Origin: Acidobacteriaceae bacterium | Lineage (GTDB): Bacteria; Acidobacteriota; Terriglobia; Terriglobales; Acidobacteriaceae | DNA length: 15,474 bases | Reading direction: 5' to 3' | Assembly (NCBI GenBank): GCA_030040115.1 | Contig: JASHUH010000639.1 | Coordinates: 1 to 15,474, forward strand | Part shown: piece after piece, positions 13,418-15,474 of the stretch | Layout: every line of letters starts with the position of its first letter | How positions within the stretch are numbered: position 1 is the stretch's first letter | Position numbers and translations under genes: made by a program | The notes under the pieces: model-generated | Databases searched by the model: none | Seen by the model: the letters and a program-made list of their open reading frames with translations, nothing else | What the model was told of the DNA's origin: nothing

Positions 13418-14842
13418 ATGTCCCGCTACGATGTGGACCTCATCTTATGGCTGCGCAGAATCTTATGGCTGGCGCTCCTGGCGATTTTTCTTGTCTGCGT
13501 GGCTATTTTTGTCCGGCAATACGCCGCGGGCAACATTCCCGGGCTTGCGCCTGCAAGCGTCGCCCCGGTAACGGTCACGCAGTCGGCGTTACCGGCCCAG
13601 AGTCACCTTCGCATCGCGGTTGCGCCGCCCCTCGATAGCCGCTACCCGGGCGAATCCGGGCCACTGGTGCTTCTCATCGAGAACGACGGCGATGCCGACG
13701 GGGTATTCGCCGCGTCCGCTGCTGCTGAAGATGGCTGCATTCACCTGCAAACCGCCGCGGCCGAGCCCAAGAGCGCCGTTTCCATAGCCAAAGACGGAGC
13801 TGTTTCCCTGCGCGTCGCCGCGCACCGCACACTTTCATTGCGCATTCCGGTCGACACTGCCTGCCCCAATGTGCACCTTCCCTTAAGCGAGCCGGCGGAG
13901 CTGACCTACACCTGGTCGATTCCCGCAGCCAAACCCGCGGCGGCGTTTGCCGGGTTGATCGCCACCTCTCCATTGACGGTCACTTCGGCGAGGGCCGAGT
14001 TTGACCGGCGCGGAGCCGCCATTGTCGACTTGCTGGCGAAGGATTTCACCTGGCCGGTTCTGCTGGCGGTCTTGGGATTCCTGGCGCAGTTCAAGTTGGC
14101 CCAACGCGCCGACCGGCAGCAGGTCTTCCAAGCCCTTTTGCCCTCTTACACCGAGCTGGTGCAGAGCCACTATCTGCCCATCACCCGGCGCATGCAGATT
14201 GTGGCCATTGAAGCCAAAAACATCCAGACCGGGACAGCGGCCGAAATCGAACTGGCCCTCAAAAGAACATTTTGCTCCGTTCTCATGATGCGCGGCCGCA
14301 TGCTTCTTCTGCTGCGGCAGAAGGGTGGCGTCCTGTTTCGCACTGCCGTCGGTGAGGAGCTTTTTGCCAGATGCATCGACGTTTTCTACCGCGAGCGGTT
14401 TCAGCCGGGCACGGGCAATCCCGGCCAGTGCGAAACTCTTGCCGCCTCGCTCGATTCGGAGTTTACTGTGCAACAGGCCGTCGAATTCCTCTTCGATTGG
14501 CAGAGGAAATACATCACCCAGCCGCTTTTCGCCGGTTTTTCGCTCGCCGCCGCAGACGCCGCGACGGGCGCCAAGAATGCGGAGTTCGAAGGCGCCCTCG
14601 AACTGCTCGACCTGGCCGGGCAGGTCATGAGCTTTGAATGTGACCGAATCTATTACCAGACCAATCCGTACGGGAACGCCGGCGAGGCCAAATGGTATTT
14701 CGACCCCCCTCAGTTCGAGTATCAGGGGGATTTGAGCAAAGTCACCCCCGACGCGCTCCGCAACGAAATTCGGGCGCTCTACCGCACTTATCTGGATGGA
14801 ATGCCGCGCAAATGCAGGAAAAACGTCCCCCACCCGCGCTAA
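13418..14842 (+). CDS. Two-segment membrane protein with periplasmic beta domain and cytosolic helical domain, unknown
   Basis: A 474-residue protein. One membrane segment lies at about 13-32. A periplasmic region of about 175 residues follows that looks beta-rich (LVLLIENDGDADGVF, SLRIPVDTACP), with two cysteines (107, 149) that could form a disulfide. A second segment lies at about 210-226, then a helical, presumably cytosolic C-terminal domain of roughly 245 residues (QRADRQQVFQALLPSYTELV ... YFDPPQFEYQGDLS). No catalytic or nucleotide-binding motif was recognised. The overall build resembles a sensor or an anchoring protein, but this is only architecture. The ATG at 13418 has a weak GAG upstream. 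It lies downstream of the seven-segment protein and is likely co-transcribed. A convergent hydrolase gene ends 148 bp further on. Confidence 0.8.
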   Translation: MSRYDVDLILWLRRILWLALLAIFLVCVAIFVRQYAAGNIPGLAPASVAPVTVTQSALPAQSHLRIAVAPPLDSRYPGESGPLVLLIENDGDADGVFAASAAAEDGCIHLQTAAAEPKSAVSIAKDGAVSLRVAAHRTLSLRIPVDTACPNVHLPLSEPAELTYTWSIPAAKPAAAFAGLIATSPLTVTSARAEFDRRGAAIVDLLAKDFTWPVLLAVLGFLAQFKLAQRADRQQVFQALLPSYTELVQSHYLPITRRMQIVAIEAKNIQTGTAAEIELALKRTFCSVLMMRGRMLLLLRQKGGVLFRTAVGEELFARCIDVFYRERFQPGTGNPGQCETLAASLDSEFTVQQAVEFLFDWQRKYITQPLFAGFSLAAADAATGAKNAEFEGALELLDLAGQVMSFECDRIYYQTNPYGNAGEAKWYFDPPQFEYQGDLSKVTPDALRNEIRALYRTYLDGMPRKCRKNVPHPR

Positions 14843-14990
14843 ACAGCAGGGGCAAATATGGGTCTAGGGATGTTTACGGTATGGGGCGGGATTTGACATG
14901 CGGGATGGGGCGCGAACGCATCATAACCTCCGTCACATCCTTATTCTACCACTTCCGCACTCGGTCGGATTGGCTAAAATCCCTAGCCGC

Positions 14991-15474
14991 TCACTGCGCC
15001 TTGCTCAAGAAGCCCGAATCGAAGAGCCAATCGTAGAGCCGGTTGGGCCATTGCGAGACCGACCTTGTGTTCCCCGGTTGGATGCCGAAGCCGTGCCCGA
15101 TCCCACCATAGATGTGCAGCTCTACAGGCGTGCTCGCGTCCTTGAGCATTTGATACACTTCCGGATACTTCGCCGAAATCGGATCGTTCCCTCCACACAG
15201 AAGAAAAGTCGGCGGCGTGTCTTTGCGCACCCCCTCCACCAGCGGTTTTCTTCCGCCGAGACCTGTGAAGGGCGTCCCGTAGATCAGCGCCTCAAAGGCC
15301 GGCTTGGCCGATAATTGATCGATCGCGTCCACGGGCTTCGTCACCGGCTCGTCGAAGCGCTGGCCGGCAATTCCCGAGAGAATCGAGCCCGCCGAAAAGC
15401 CCATGATGCCCACGCGGCTCGGGTCAACCCCCCAATCCGCAGCCCGGCTCTTCACGGTGCGAATGGCCCGCAGC
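14991..15474 (-). CDS. Alpha/beta hydrolase (esterase/BD-FAE-like), C-terminal part, runs off right edge
   Basis: The visible 160 or so residues are the second half of an alpha/beta-hydrolase. Coding continues past 15455 to the edge (LRAIRTVKSRAADWGVDPSR). The nucleophile elbow is GFSAG (Gly-Phe-Ser-Ala-Gly), the acid is in LLCGGNDPIS and the catalytic His in GGIGHGFG, so the Ser-Asp-His triad is complete. The order and the RAIR...RAADWGVDPSRVGIMGFSAGS stretch fit the acetyl-esterase/BD-FAE type rather than a lipase with a lid. The signal peptide and oxyanion-hole HGG region would be to the right of the window. Carbohydrate-ester or small-ester hydrolysis is inferred, with the substrate unknown. 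The stop (TGA) faces the convergent 474-residue protein. Confidence 0.9.
   Translation of the reverse strand, partial: LRAIRTVKSRAADWGVDPSRVGIMGFSAGSILSGIAGQRFDEPVTKPVDAIDQLSAKPAFEALIYGTPFTGLGGRKPLVEGVRKDTPPTFLLCGGNDPISAKYPEVYQMLKDASTPVELHIYGGIGHGFGIQPGNTRSVSQWPNRLYDWLFDSGFLSKAQ

Noticed and set aside
13883..14833. 316-codon minus-strand frame opposite the two-segment membrane protein
   Set aside because: Mirror frame of a gene with clear membrane segments; no independent support.
14864..14986. CTAGGGA (14864-14870) and TCCCTAG (14980-14986) as arms of an inverted repeat or a terminator between the convergent genes
   Set aside because: Only seven bases at about 110 bp separation, with no T-run; chance is sufficient.

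Overview
This is a GC-rich bacterial chromosomal segment. The best guess for its host is a member of the Acidobacteriota. That rests on inference: tandem secreted DUF3857/transglutaminase-like proteins, an orphan MerR regulator, a small two-CxxC protein and several conserved-looking membrane proteins of unknown role. No marker gene such as rRNA or a ribosomal protein is present to settle the taxonomy. No phage, CRISPR array, defence island or biosynthetic cluster was recognised, and no tRNA or rRNA was seen.

Layout. 1-193 is the 5' end of an IS5-family (IS1031-like) insertion sequence cut by the window edge. A degenerate purine-rich short tandem repeat (197-260) separates it from the stop codon of a minus-strand TolC-like outer-membrane efflux gene (261-1703). 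Divergent from tolC is a gamma-class carbonic anhydrase (1881-2426). It converges on a small two-CxxC protein (2447-2665, minus). A stretch of about 385 bp without a convincing gene follows. Then come a MerR-family regulator (3051-3542, minus) and, divergent from it, a DUF1761-like membrane protein with an unusual Cys-containing N-terminal extension (3811-4542). An Old Yellow Enzyme of the YqjM/NamA type (4579-5694, minus) follows.

5831-9806 (minus) is a likely operon of two secreted DUF3857/transglutaminase-like paralogues. The first (7809-9806) has lost two of the three catalytic residues. The second (6409-7806) keeps the triad, but its reading frame breaks and its C-terminal third continues in another frame (5831-6412) through a GTGA stop/start overlap. 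A strong AT-rich hairpin (9845-9879) lies over the presumed promoter. Upstream are a Maf nucleotide pyrophosphatase (9910-10512) and a large secreted protein that may be a beta-propeller (10611-12314). A long inverted repeat (10525-10581) sits between those two.

On the plus strand, 12554-14842 holds two unknown membrane proteins in tandem (seven and two predicted membrane segments), with an 18-bp palindrome just upstream. The right edge (14991-15474, minus) is the C-terminal part of an alpha/beta hydrolase with a complete Ser-Asp-His triad.

Working together: the clear functional units are the DUF3857 pair (envelope) and the 12554-14842 pair (envelope, unknown). The other genes look like independent housekeeping or stress genes. 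No obvious novel multi-gene system is present. The points most worth checking are the split and degenerate transglutaminase pair, the three intergenic palindromes, and the unknown membrane pair.
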